This document shows positions 52,368-61,369 of a DNA stretch of 64,000 nt, piece after piece. The notes beneath the pieces were generated by a model. It made no database searches and was not told where the DNA came from. It saw only the letters and a list, made by a program, of their open reading frames with translations. The stretch is taken from NCBI RefSeq assembly GCF_035607555.1, contig NZ_JAVHWZ010000001.1, positions 496,001 through 560,000 on the forward strand. The letters are read 5' to 3'. Each line of letters begins with the position of its first letter. The first letter of the stretch is position 1. The stretch comes from Candidatus Bealeia paramacronuclearis. GTDB taxonomy: Bacteria > Pseudomonadota > Alphaproteobacteria > UBA9655. Both the position numbers and the translations under genes were made by a program.

Positions 52368-52841
52368 ATGAAAAAATTAGCGCTTCTTTCGCTCTTAACT
52401 TTGAGTGCCTGTGCCTCCCACTGCCCTTGTTCCGAGAAAAAAACAACGGTCATACCCACAGAAAATGTGGTGCAACGGAATCCGAAAGCCTTTGCAGAAG
52501 CCTATATGGCCTATTTGAAAGAGATTGGAAAAGTGCCTCTTCATAAGGTTTCTGAAATTCCTCATCCATTTAGTGCGGATTGCAAAAAAACTATGAATGG
52601 AGCCGTTGTGGCCAAGTCTTCAGATGAATTTGTAGCTCAACTTTCTCAAGCTAAAAAAATGTATCAACTGTGGAAATTTGAGGGCATAGAAATTATTCCT
52701 TCTCAAAGCACAAACAGCGCAACCATTCATTATGTTATTTCTAGTCAAGGATTGGGGCGCCTGGAGGTTTTAAAAGTCCTGCGCTTTGCGGAGAATGGAA
52801 AAGTCAAAGAAGTTCTTGAGGTGTTCGCGGAAGCGAAATAA
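52368..52841 (+). CDS. Hypothetical lipoprotein, 157 residues
   Basis: A lipoprotein signal with lipobox LSAC, a Cys-rich start (CASHCPCSEKK) and a compact alpha+beta domain (VAKSSDEFVAQLSQAKKMYQ, ATIHYVISSQGLG) that looks like an NTF2/SnoaL fold; this is a guess from the pattern. AAAGGA precedes the ATG and a terminator follows, so it is monocistronic. No family recognised. Confidence 0.75.
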   Translation: MKKLALLSLLTLSACASHCPCSEKKTTVIPTENVVQRNPKAFAEAYMAYLKEIGKVPLHKVSEIPHPFSADCKKTMNGAVVAKSSDEFVAQLSQAKKMYQLWKFEGIEIIPSQSTNSATIHYVISSQGLGRLEVLKVLRFAENGKVKEVLEVFAEAK

Positions 52842-52843
52842 AA

Positions 52844-52876
52844 AACCATCCCAATTTCTTGGGATGGTTAAGTTTT
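52844..52876 (+). terminator. Rho-independent terminator
   Basis: AACCATCCCAA and TTGGGATGGTT form a perfect 11-bp stem around TTTC, followed by a short T-run interrupted by AAG. Confidence 0.8.
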
Positions 52877-52944
52877 AAGGAACGATTCCTTAACATCAGT
52901 TATCTTGAAGAGGGGAGGGGTTTCCTCCCCTTCAATATGATGCC

Positions 52945-53784
52945 TTATTTATATTCAAGGAAAAGGATGTCAACACGACGGTGATCCGCTTCATGTTTCT
53001 TGCCTTTCATTTTTCCAGCAGCCTCAGTTGTGATCATGCTGGCTGGAATACCACGCTTTTCAAGCTCTTGCTTTACGGCCATGACGCGTTCGTGAGAAAG
53101 TTTTTTATCTAACTTGTTGCTTCCTGACGCATCGGTGTGGCCGATAAGATGGATTCTACGCCCAAACTCTGTGGAACTTGCAAAAATCACAGCCTCATCA
53201 ATGATTTCCATGGCTTTTGCATCTAACGCTGCACTGTCTGTTGCAAATTCAATAACCTCTGCAGGAGGTGCTTGAAGCATAGATCCAAATACGAGTTTTT
53301 CTACAGCGTCAATGGACATGTAGTACGTATCACGGCAAAGTTTGATATCATCGAACTGCCAGTTTTCTTCTTGTTGCTCAACCCAACAGTCATAGTTTGC
53401 TTGGGCTTTGGCTGTCATTTGTGGTGCAATTGTTTGTGCCCCATTTTGCATCGCAAAGATTAAACGATCACGCGCCGCTTGAAGCTCAGGAACTGTGTGG
53501 TTTGGCAATTTCCAGCCATCAAGATATTCTGGCATAATTGGGCAGCCATCTTGAACTTTATTGGCCTTCTTCATGAAATAAGCCGCTTCCAAATCATCAT
53601 ACATAATGTTTTCTTCGGATTGGCCAAATTGATAGTATTCATTGGCGAGAGCTTTTGTGAACTCTGTGCCTTTGGCGTCACTCCAGTCATAAGTTTTTTT
53701 ATAGAATTCTGCGCAGCCGGACGTCATTAACATCAAGCCTGCAAGAGCGCCTAATGTGGTACTGGCTTTAAGGATTGTCTTCAT
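52945..53784 (-). CDS. OmpA-family lipoprotein
   Basis: 279 residues: lipobox MTSGC, a helical domain of about 140 residues with several Trp/Tyr and Cys (KALANEYYQFGQSEE), and a C-terminal OmpA domain (VIEFATDSAALDAKAMEII, HLIGHTDASGSN, ERVMAVKQEL, DHRRVDILF) that binds peptidoglycan. The N-terminal part is of the type found in alphaproteobacterial OmpA-like lipoproteins, with no beta-barrel. GGGGAG lies 9-14 bases before the ATG. It stands alone with a long upstream gap. Confidence 0.88.
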   Translation of the reverse strand: MKTILKASTTLGALAGLMLMTSGCAEFYKKTYDWSDAKGTEFTKALANEYYQFGQSEENIMYDDLEAAYFMKKANKVQDGCPIMPEYLDGWKLPNHTVPELQAARDRLIFAMQNGAQTIAPQMTAKAQANYDCWVEQQEENWQFDDIKLCRDTYYMSIDAVEKLVFGSMLQAPPAEVIEFATDSAALDAKAMEIIDEAVIFASSTEFGRRIHLIGHTDASGSNKLDKKLSHERVMAVKQELEKRGIPASMITTEAAGKMKGKKHEADHRRVDILFLEYK

Positions 53785-54213
53785 TTTATTTATGCTCCCC
53801 TTTTTTATAATTTAACACGTGGTGCTGTTTTGCGATTCCACGCGGGTTGTGAAAAAGAAGAAATTTCTTTTCCACTGTTATTCATTGTATCACGAGTAAC
53901 ATATCAAGAGTTAATAATTGGTTAACACAATTAAAAAATTTGATCTGTCACTCATCAGGCTTAATTTAGCATCCGACATTTAAAATTTACTTAATTTTCA
54001 ATGAAAGATCGCTTAACGTCCTAAAATAATTTCACCGGAACTCAATATCCTAAATTCAGGCTTATAAAATATATATACAAAATATCTAAAATTTTTGCAA
54101 ATCTTCGACGGTTTTTTTAAACGGGTGAGAAAATCTCCCTTATTTGCAATTCGTCAATAGAGGTGGGACTCAACTAATCTTGAGAATGGTAGTAAACATG
54201 TAAGGAGTAATTT
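53785..54213. other. Divergent intergenic region of 429 bp
   Basis: AT-rich; it must hold the promoters of the OmpA-like lipoprotein and the MFS gene. TACAAT on the minus strand near 53886 may be a -10, but no -35 stands out at the right distance. I see no gene in it. Confidence 0.4.
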
Positions 54214-55569
54214 ATGAGTATGTTTTCCGCGTTGAGTCGTGAGCAAAAAGAGGCTGTAGGCCTTCTTCAAATAGGTACGTTTCTTGAGTATTTTGATCTT
54301 ATGCTCTATGTCCATCTCGCTGTTTTGCTTGATGAACTCTTCTTTCCCAAAACGGATCCACATACAGCGGGGTTGATTTCTGCATTTGCTTTTTGCTCAA
54401 CTTTTGTCGTTAGGCCCTTTGGCGCCCTTATTTTTGGCTATATTGGAGACCATATTGGAAGGAAAAATACAGTTGTTATTACAACAACAATGATGGCAAT
54501 CTCCTGTGTATTTATGGCAAATTTACCAACATATGCAGAAATTGGTATTTCTGCAGCTTGGATTGTTACGGCTTGCAGGATTTCTCAGGGACTTTCTTCT
54601 CTGGGGGAAATCATGGGGGCTGAAATTTATGTTTCTGAAATCACAAAACCTCCTGTGTCATACGTTGCGGTTTCTTTTATTAGCGTAGCCTCTGCTATAG
54701 GCGCTATGGCAGCATTGGGAACCGCCGTGATTGTGACGTCATTCCATTTTAATTGGAGAATTGCGTTTTGGGTGGGCGCCTTAATTGCAATTGTGGGTTC
54801 CGTGGCACGTACACGTCTTCGAGAAACGCCTGAGTTTATTGATATGAAAGAAAAACTGAAAAAAGCTTTGGCAGATGCAAAATCCGAAGGGCTTGAAAAA
54901 CATGCAGAGCTTCTCACCTCTATGAAAGCCTTGAATTATGAAAAAATAAACAAAAAGAATTCTTTGGCTTATTTTATGGTTTACTGCGGGTGGCCATTAA
55001 CCTTTTACCTGGCTTATATGTATTTCAATCCGTTGCTGAAATCAAAATTTGGATATTCTGCGGAAGATATTATTTTTCATAATTTCTGGCTCTCTCTTAT
55101 TCAGCTGACCAATTGTATTGTGTGGTCTCTTATGAGCTATAAAATTCATCCTCTCAAAATCTTAAAGTGGAGGGGGAGCGCTGCGCTGATTCTTATGCTT
55201 ATTCTTCCTCTTTTGATGGGACATCTCGACACTTCTTACCAAATGTTTTTGGTTCAATCGTTAATTATGATTTTGATGTTGGGCGGTGTGCCTGCCGATG
55301 CCGTATTTATTAAGCATTTTCCAGTTTATCGCCGATTTACAACAACGAGCTTTCTCTACGCATTAACTCGTGCTGTGATGTATATCATTACATCCTTTGG
55401 ATTGGTTTATCTGGGAGATTTTTTTGGAGTCTATGGATTGTGGGTAATCACGCTTCCCGCTGTGCTCGCGTTCTTGTGGGGCGTTAATCATTTTACAGGC
55501 CTTGAAATCAAGAATGGCAGTTATGATTACCGCTCTCAATTGAAGCAAAAATCCAAGCGTGTAGTCTAA
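54214..55569 (+). CDS. MFS transporter, metabolite:H+ symporter (ProP/MHS) type
   Basis: A 451-residue, 12-segment transporter. The MHS hallmarks are an N-terminal FLEYFDLMLYVHLA, RPFGALIFGYIGDHIGRK, RISQGLSSLGE and the RLRETPEF motif after TM6. Relatives move osmolytes, citrate, dicarboxylates or other small acids; the substrate here is unknown. In Holosporales- and Rickettsiales-type bacteria such carriers import host metabolites. AAGGAG is 8 bases before the ATG. The stop shares one base with the SemiSWEET start. Confidence 0.9.
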   Translation: MSMFSALSREQKEAVGLLQIGTFLEYFDLMLYVHLAVLLDELFFPKTDPHTAGLISAFAFCSTFVVRPFGALIFGYIGDHIGRKNTVVITTTMMAISCVFMANLPTYAEIGISAAWIVTACRISQGLSSLGEIMGAEIYVSEITKPPVSYVAVSFISVASAIGAMAALGTAVIVTSFHFNWRIAFWVGALIAIVGSVARTRLRETPEFIDMKEKLKKALADAKSEGLEKHAELLTSMKALNYEKINKKNSLAYFMVYCGWPLTFYLAYMYFNPLLKSKFGYSAEDIIFHNFWLSLIQLTNCIVWSLMSYKIHPLKILKWRGSAALILMLILPLLMGHLDTSYQMFLVQSLIMILMLGGVPADAVFIKHFPVYRRFTTTSFLYALTRAVMYIITSFGLVYLGDFFGVYGLWVITLPAVLAFLWGVNHFTGLEIKNGSYDYRSQLKQKSKRVV

Positions 55570-55841
55570 TGATAAAAACGCAATACGTTTATTTTTATCG
55601 GATCTACATGATTGTGATGGGAATGCTGGGGCACTTTCTCTTCGTATTTCAGGCTTGGAAAATCTATACGACGGAAAGTGCTCAAGGGGTTTCTCTTATT
55701 GGATTTTTAATAGCATTTATGTCACTGTCCAGTTGGTTCGTTTATGGCCTTATCATTAAGGATGCGGTTCTTATTATTAATAATGCGTTCGGATTAATAG
55801 TCGCGCTCATATGCATATATGAGATAATCATTTGGTCATGA
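55569..55841 (+). CDS. SemiSWEET-type sugar transporter (PQ-loop)
   Basis: A 90-residue protein with three membrane helices, the half-unit form of SWEET transporters that works as a dimer. The family segment reads FQAWKIYTTESAQGVSLIGF, so the Pro of the usual PQ motif is replaced by Phe, and the TM3 Asn is kept (NNAFG). The ATG shares one base with the MFS stop, so the two transporters are translated together. Confidence 0.85.
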   Translation: MIKTQYVYFYRIYMIVMGMLGHFLFVFQAWKIYTTESAQGVSLIGFLIAFMSLSSWFVYGLIIKDAVLIINNAFGLIVALICIYEIIIWS

Positions 55842-55960
55842 TTTCAGTTTAATAAGCTGAAAACCTCATTTTATGTTTTTCACAGCTCCTCACAATCCTC
55901 TAATAAAAATTTTGTGGCCTTTACCAAATGAAGGGATGCAGCTATTTTAAGGAACAAATA

Positions 55961-55986
55961 AAAGGAGACTGGCAAAGGAGACTGGC
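55961..55986 (+). repeat. 13-bp tandem duplication of a Shine-Dalgarno site
   Basis: AAAGGAGACTGGC occurs twice back to back, directly before the TTG start at 55988. Each copy contains AAAGGAG. Confidence 0.9.
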
Positions 55987-55987
55987 T

Positions 55988-56686
55988 TTGGCTGATATTT
56001 TTGACGAATTGCAAGAAGACATCAAAGAGCAGAGAATCCACGACTTATGGAAGGCGTGGGGTAACTGGATTATTGGCGGCGCCATTTTAATTGTGATTGG
56101 GGCGGCGTGCGTTCCAGCATGGAAATATTATCACCACTCTGTCAAAACAAGTGAATCGGCTCAATATACGTCTGCTGTGCATTTGGCAGGTTTGGGAAAA
56201 ACTGAGGAAGCTCAAGCTATTTTTACCAAGTTGATTTCTTCTGGAAAAACGGGATATGCCAAATTGGCAAGCCTTCAAAGTGCAGCAGTATCCCTTCAAA
56301 ATGCCAAAACTAAAGGGTCGACGGAGCTTACGAAAGCGCTTCAAACATACCAAGACTTGAATTTAAATGAGGCCTCTGATCTTTCGTTTTCGGGTCTTTC
56401 CAAAATTCTCGCTGCGTATGCCGGCATTGAAAGTCAGGAATCGGCAACGCTTATTAATCAATTTACTCCTTTGGCGTCAGAAGGTAATCCTTGGCAGGGC
56501 CTTAGTTTAGAGCTTCAAGGTATTTATGCTCTTCAAAAAGGGGACAAATCCAAAACTGCCGAAAGCTTTAATGCGATTTTAAATGCACGGCACATTTCAC
56601 CTCAAAATACGGCCCGTGCGCTTTTAATGATGGCGTCGTTGGGAATTGCGCCAGAAATTCAAAGAGAACCTCAATCAAAGGAGTAA
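55988..56686 (+). CDS. YfgM-like membrane protein with TPR-like domain
   Basis: 232 residues: a short cytoplasmic start (MADIFDELQEDIKEQRIHDL), one membrane helix (WIIGGAILIVIGAACVPAW) and a periplasmic TPR-like domain with Ala-rich helices (GKTEEAQAIFTKLISSGKTG). This is the alphaproteobacterial YfgM/Tetratricopeptide_9-type protein that precedes bamB. E. coli YfgM works with PpiD near the Sec translocon. The TTG at 55988 was chosen for the family-typical MADIFDE start and its AAAGGAG site; an ATG at 55928 lacks both. Confidence 0.8.
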   Translation: MADIFDELQEDIKEQRIHDLWKAWGNWIIGGAILIVIGAACVPAWKYYHHSVKTSESAQYTSAVHLAGLGKTEEAQAIFTKLISSGKTGYAKLASLQSAAVSLQNAKTKGSTELTKALQTYQDLNLNEASDLSFSGLSKILAAYAGIESQESATLINQFTPLASEGNPWQGLSLELQGIYALQKGDKSKTAESFNAILNARHISPQNTARALLMMASLGIAPEIQREPQSKE

Positions 56687-56692
56687 TAATCA

Positions 56693-58006
56693 ATGGTGAT
56701 GAGACGTTCGTTACTAGGAATTTTAAGCTTAATGGTATTGGCTGGTTGTGATTCCGAAAAACCACCGTTGGAAGGTAAACGCTTGGCGGTTGTCGAATAT
56801 CAATCGCGCGTTAAAATTGATCCTGAGGCCGCAAAATATGGTGTGACATTGCCCGCTATGGAATCTGTACCCGCGTGGGGACAGTTGGGCGCAAATTCAA
56901 GTCACGTCATGCCGCATGCAGATTTGGGGGCGTCTCCCAAAGTCATGTGGACGTCGTCTTTAGGATCGGGCAATAGCTCCTCTTCTCGCGTTCTCTCCAC
57001 CCCCATCGCAGTTGATGGCAAAGTTTATGGTATGGACTCCAGGGGCTTTGTATCCGCTATTGAATCCAGCTCTGGAAGTCGTTTGTGGCAAGTGGATGTG
57101 TCGCCGGAAGGTACCCGCGGTTTTAGTATATTTGGAGGTGGGTCCTTAGGGGGAGGCGTTGCTTATGAGGCAGGCCTTCTTTTTGTCACCACCCCTTATG
57201 CCGAAGTTTTGGCCTTAAATCCTGAGAACGGAGAAGTTAAATGGCGGACGAAAACATCTTCACCAGTGCGTGCAGCCCCCACCGTTCAGGACGGAAAAAT
57301 CTACGTGGTTTCTATCAACAACCAATTGGATGTTTTTGAATCCGCAACGGGTAAAAAATTGTGGTCTCATGCAGGAATCACAGAGCATGCAGGACTTTTA
57401 GGTACAGCCAGCCCTGCCGTGAGTCAGGGTGTTGTGATTGTGACCTATTCCTCGGGTGAAATTTTTGCGCTTAAAGTTGAAAATGGTCATGAACTCTGGT
57501 CTGAAACGTTGAGCTCCTCAAGGCGGCCTGATTCTCTTTCCAACATCTCTCATATTCGTGCACTGCCTGTGATTTCAGGAAATCTTGTTTTGATCGTAGG
57601 ACATCACCAAAAAATGGGAGCATTTGATCTCAGGTCCGGGCAAAAAGTGTGGGAGCGCCAAGTGGGAGGCCTCCAAACTCCTGTTGTTGCCGGTGATTTT
57701 ATCTATCTTTTGAGTCAGCACAATGAACTCATTGCACTCACGAAAGACCACGGACTTGTGGCGTGGATAACACCTCTTCCTAGGGACGAAAAAAAGCCTC
57801 ATCGCATCATGTGGGCTGGTCCGATTTTAGCTGGCGAAAAACTTTATTTGGTGGGTCAAAAAGGTGAACTGAAGGCGTTTGATCCCAAAACAGGGCAAGA
57901 GCGTTCCTCTCAAGATATCGGTGGTCGATTTGCATTGCCCCCCATTGTTTCTCAAAGTGTTCTTTATCTTTTAGGCGAAAATGGAACTGTGACGGCGATT
58001 CACTGA
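56693..58006 (+). CDS. bamB: Outer-membrane assembly factor BamB
   Basis: A 437-residue lipoprotein (lipobox LAGC) with an eight-bladed PQQ-like propeller: repeated GKVYGMDSRGFVSAIESSSG, NPENGEVKWRT, KVENGHELWSE, KTGQERS. BamB supports BamA-mediated insertion of outer-membrane proteins. It is longer than E. coli BamB mainly at the N-terminus. It lies 6 bp after the YfgM-like gene, and its stop shares a base with the der start. Confidence 0.92.
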   Translation: MVMRRSLLGILSLMVLAGCDSEKPPLEGKRLAVVEYQSRVKIDPEAAKYGVTLPAMESVPAWGQLGANSSHVMPHADLGASPKVMWTSSLGSGNSSSSRVLSTPIAVDGKVYGMDSRGFVSAIESSSGSRLWQVDVSPEGTRGFSIFGGGSLGGGVAYEAGLLFVTTPYAEVLALNPENGEVKWRTKTSSPVRAAPTVQDGKIYVVSINNQLDVFESATGKKLWSHAGITEHAGLLGTASPAVSQGVVIVTYSSGEIFALKVENGHELWSETLSSSRRPDSLSNISHIRALPVISGNLVLIVGHHQKMGAFDLRSGQKVWERQVGGLQTPVVAGDFIYLLSQHNELIALTKDHGLVAWITPLPRDEKKPHRIMWAGPILAGEKLYLVGQKGELKAFDPKTGQERSSQDIGGRFALPPIVSQSVLYLLGENGTVTAIH

Positions 58007-59388
58007 TGGTCGAATTTACAGAAAACTTCATTCGTAGGAATGGCCTTAGAGTCGCAATTGCAGGGCGCCCCAATGTGGGAAAATCCACGCTCTTCAATCG
58101 ACTTGCGGGCAAGAAAATCGCAATCGTTCACGATACACCTGGCGTGACGCGGGATCGAAAAGAAGCCTTTGGGCAATTGGCCGATATTCCTCTTGTTCTT
58201 ATTGATACGGCAGGGCTGGAGCAAGGATCTGAGGATCTTTTGATGGCGGGAATGTGGACGCAAGCCAGTCGCGCCTTTCATGAAGCCGAAGTCGTTCTTT
58301 TCGTCTTTGATGCTCGTGAAGGCCTGACTGCAGATGATGAGACATTGGCAAGATTTCTCCGCAAGCAAAAAAAACCGATGATTTTGGTCGCCAATAAATG
58401 CGAAGGCAAAGCCGGAAGTGTGGGGATTGGAGAATCCTATCGTCTGGGATTTGGTGAGCCTGTGGCGATCTCGGCCGAGCATGGAGAAGGCTTGGGCGAC
58501 CTTTATGACGCTTTGGAACTTCACTATCGCAAAAAGCAAATCGTTGAAGAGGTTGATGCAGAGCAAGAGGAGGAATTAGGTCCTCTTCAGTTGGCTATTT
58601 TGGGACGCCCTAATGTGGGAAAATCAACCCTTCTCAATCATATGATTGGCGACGAACGCGTTTTAACCGGACCTGAAGCCGGGGTCACGCGGGATGCCAT
58701 TTCTGTTGAGTGGGAATTTGAAGGTAAGCCCATTCGTCTTATTGATACTGCAGGAATCCGGAAGCGCGCAAAAGTTGTGGAAAAACTCGAGCGTCTGGCT
58801 GTGGGTGATAGCTACGATGCTCTGAAATACGCTCATGTGGCTATTTTGGTTTTAGACGCCATGATTCCACTTGAAAAACAGGATTTGCAAATTGCGTCCC
58901 GCATTGTGGATGAGGGACGCGCCCTTGTTGTGGCATTGAATAAATGGGATCTTATCACAAACAAAGATGTGTATTTGAAAGAAATCCGGGAAGAGCTTGA
59001 GAATTTACTCCCTCAAATTCGAGGAGTGCCCTTGATTCCAATTGTGGCTACTAAGGGCAAAAATCTTCATCAGTTGATGAAGACCGTATTGGAGATGTAT
59101 GAGATTTGGAATATTCGTATTCCCACCTCCAAACTCAATCGGTGGCTTGAGCATATTGTGGACCATCATCCCCCACCCCTTATTAACGGTCGGCGAATTA
59201 AAATTAAGTATATGACTCAAATTAAAAGTCGCCCGCCTACGTTCGTTCTCTTTTGTTCAAAGGCCATGCAGTTGCCTGATTCTTATTCGCGATATCTTGT
59301 GAATAGCATTCGGAAGGATTTAAATCTTCCCGGCGTTCCCATTCGCCTTATGGTCAGAAGTGGTGAAAATCCTTACGATAAGAAGTAG
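58006..59388 (+). CDS. der: GTPase Der (EngA)
   Basis: A 460-residue double GTPase for 50S ribosome assembly. Each G domain has its P-loop: GRPNVGKSTLFNRLAG and GRPNVGKSTLLNHMIG. The G3 motifs DTAGLE and DTAGIRKR and the G4 motifs NKCEG and NKWDL are present, with the KH-like C-terminal domain. In order with YfgM-like and bamB, as in E. coli. Confidence 0.97.
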   Translation: MVEFTENFIRRNGLRVAIAGRPNVGKSTLFNRLAGKKIAIVHDTPGVTRDRKEAFGQLADIPLVLIDTAGLEQGSEDLLMAGMWTQASRAFHEAEVVLFVFDAREGLTADDETLARFLRKQKKPMILVANKCEGKAGSVGIGESYRLGFGEPVAISAEHGEGLGDLYDALELHYRKKQIVEEVDAEQEEELGPLQLAILGRPNVGKSTLLNHMIGDERVLTGPEAGVTRDAISVEWEFEGKPIRLIDTAGIRKRAKVVEKLERLAVGDSYDALKYAHVAILVLDAMIPLEKQDLQIASRIVDEGRALVVALNKWDLITNKDVYLKEIREELENLLPQIRGVPLIPIVATKGKNLHQLMKTVLEMYEIWNIRIPTSKLNRWLEHIVDHHPPPLINGRRIKIKYMTQIKSRPPTFVLFCSKAMQLPDSYSRYLVNSIRKDLNLPGVPIRLMVRSGENPYDKK

Positions 59389-59664
59389 GGACGTCATGTA
59401 AGAATTAAGTTGCTTTTTGCAAATGTTCTGGTGGCGACATGGGAGGCGCTTGAGTCAATTGAGATTTTTTTTATGTCTCTTCGTGAAAATCAAAACATTT
59501 TCATGTGAAATTTGATTTTCACGGCGAATCCTCAACCAGCTGAAGTTCGGCCTCTGCCCAGCGGGGTTTATTGAGTTTTCGTGGTCTTTTTAAAGTTTTG
59601 AAACATCTAGAGCAGGGCTTTGGTCTTGTTTTTTTATGGCAAAATTTTTGGGCTTTTAAAAAGA
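59389..59664. other. Intergenic region with a long hairpin
   Basis: CGTGAAAATCAAA (59482-59494) and TTTGATTTTCACG (59511-59523) form a perfect 13-bp stem around a 16-nt loop. No T-tract follows directly. I see no gene here. Confidence 0.5.
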
Positions 59665-59741
59665 TGGTCGGGGAGACAGGATTTGAACCTGCGACATCCA
59701 GTACCCAAAACTGGCGCGCTACCAGGCTGCGCTACTCCCCG
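59665..59741 (-). tRNA. tRNA-Pro (TGG)
   Basis: The reverse complement folds to a 77-nt cloverleaf: acceptor CGGGGAG paired with CTCCCCG, anticodon loop TTTTGGG with TGG, T-arm GGTTCAAATCC, encoded CCA. Confidence 0.96.
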
Positions 59742-59843
59742 AGACCAAAATGATATAAGCGACTTTTGAGGAAACGTTCAAGTCCTCTTTTTCATTCTTT
59801 TCACTTTTTTTAAAAATCTTTAAGAATTTGGGGGGAGGATGAA

Positions 59844-59920
59844 TGGCGGGAGTGACGGGACTCGAACCCGCGGCCTTCGGCGTGACAGGCCGACGCTCTA
59901 ACCAACTGAGCTACACCCCC
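59844..59920 (-). tRNA. tRNA-Asp (GTC)
   Basis: The reverse complement folds to a 77-nt cloverleaf: acceptor GGGGGTG paired with CACTCCC (one wobble), anticodon loop CTGTCAC with GTC, T-arm GGTTCGAGTCC, encoded CCA. Confidence 0.96.
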
Positions 59921-60030
59921 GCATCTCGTCAATGACGGGATGGGCATGGAATACCTGAGTCAGTGACAACTGTCAAGCATCGGTTCTCAAAAAATATCAG
60001 AGTTTCTTGGAAACGAGACTCTTGAGCATT

Positions 60031-60510
60031 TTACAATCTTTCACTTCCTTGTAAATGTGCAAGGGTCATCCAGATCATTTTCTCAAGATCTCCGACACGT
60101 TGAGTCATCATATCGACAGTGAAGGTGTCTCCATGCTCTTCGGCGATTTTTTCAACTTTGTGCGCCTCAAGGCTCAAAAGTGTATAGTCTTCATGGGCGA
60201 TGCGGAGCATAATTTCTGCATGAGGCAGCGTGTCAATTTCGCGAATAATGTTGGCGTGATTTAAAAGATCTCCAAAACTTCCAGGTGCTTTTCCTCCCAA
60301 TGCCCGAATGCGTTCTGCAATCGTATCGAGGGATTTCCAAAGATTCGTATAATGTTCTTCAAAAAGCGCATGCAGTTGCTTGAAATGTGGCCCAACCACA
60401 TTCCAGTGAAACCCATGAATTTTGATATAAGCCACCGCCGAATCAGCCATAAATTTATTCAGCGCGGTAATGATAGCTTTTTTAGCCGCCTCATCTGAAA
60501 GATAGGACAT
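60031..60510 (-). CDS. dps: Dps-family ferritin-like DNA protection protein
   Basis: A 159-residue ferritin-like protein. The intersubunit ferroxidase ligands are visible: His in KIHGFHWNVVG, His and Glu in LHALFEEHYTNLWKSLDTIAER. It stores iron and guards DNA under starvation or peroxide. There is no Lys-rich N-terminal DNA-binding tail. AAGGGGAG is upstream of the ATG. Divergent from bdhA with a 73-bp gap. Confidence 0.92.
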   Translation of the reverse strand: MSYLSDEAAKKAIITALNKFMADSAVAYIKIHGFHWNVVGPHFKQLHALFEEHYTNLWKSLDTIAERIRALGGKAPGSFGDLLNHANIIREIDTLPHAEIMLRIAHEDYTLLSLEAHKVEKIAEEHGDTFTVDMMTQRVGDLEKMIWMTLAHLQGSERL

Positions 60511-60583
60511 TTTAAATTTCTCCCCTTTGTACTTTTATTGATTGTATCACATAATAGATAAAATCAAAACGGAAGGCAAAAAA

Positions 60584-61369
60584 ATGAAACTTCAAGGAAA
60601 AGTTGCAATCGTGACCGGTTCCACAAGCGGTATTGGGCAAGGAATTGCAAAAGCCCTCGCGCAACAAGGGTCTGATATTGTTTTAAATGGCTTTGGAGAG
60701 CCTGATAAAATTGAACAGGAACGGCGGTTTCTTTCTGACAAATACAACGTTACGGCTTTGTATCACCCCGCAGATATGGGGAAACCTGATGAGATCGCAG
60801 ATCTCATTTCAATCACAAAAAAAGAATTTGGTAAAATTGACATTTTGGTCAACAACGCAGGTGTGCAATATGTAGCGCCCATCACCGAAATGCCTCCTGA
60901 AAAATGGGATCAGATTATCGCCATTGATTTGTCTTCCGCATTTCACATGATCCATCATGGACTTCCCCATTTGCGTGAGAATGGCTGGGGGAGGATCATT
61001 AACATTGCATCAGCCCACGGGCTGGTAGCATCCCCTTTTAAAGCGCCTTATGTGGCCGCAAAACACGGTCTTTTGGGGCTGACCAAAGTTGTGGCGTTAG
61101 AAGCTGCGCGCGATAATGTCACATGCAATGCCATTTGTCCGGGATATGTGAGGACTCCTCTGGTTGAGGGGCAAATTAAAGGCCAAGCCAAAGCCCGCAA
61201 CATTTCAGAAGAGGACGTGATTCAAAATATTATTTTAGGAGCACAACCCACCAAAAAATTTATTGAAATTGAGGAGGTTGGCGCTTTAACCGTTTTTCTT
61301 TGTGGAGACCATGCTCAGGGTATGAATGGCCAGATTATTTCGATCGACGGTGGTTGGACGGCACAATAA
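60584..61369 (+). CDS. bdhA: 3-hydroxybutyrate dehydrogenase (SDR family)
   Basis: A 261-residue NAD-dependent short-chain dehydrogenase that interconverts D-3-hydroxybutyrate and acetoacetate. Cofactor motif TGSTSGIGQG, NNAG, and the catalytic Ser (IASAHG), Tyr and Lys (YVAAKHG) are present, along with the family-typical CPGYVRTPLVE. GGAAGG precedes the ATG at 60584; a longer frame upstream has no support. The enzyme fits turnover of polyhydroxybutyrate or host ketone bodies. Confidence 0.93.
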   Translation: MKLQGKVAIVTGSTSGIGQGIAKALAQQGSDIVLNGFGEPDKIEQERRFLSDKYNVTALYHPADMGKPDEIADLISITKKEFGKIDILVNNAGVQYVAPITEMPPEKWDQIIAIDLSSAFHMIHHGLPHLRENGWGRIINIASAHGLVASPFKAPYVAAKHGLLGLTKVVALEAARDNVTCNAICPGYVRTPLVEGQIKGQAKARNISEEDVIQNIILGAQPTKKFIEIEEVGALTVFLCGDHAQGMNGQIISIDGGWTAQ

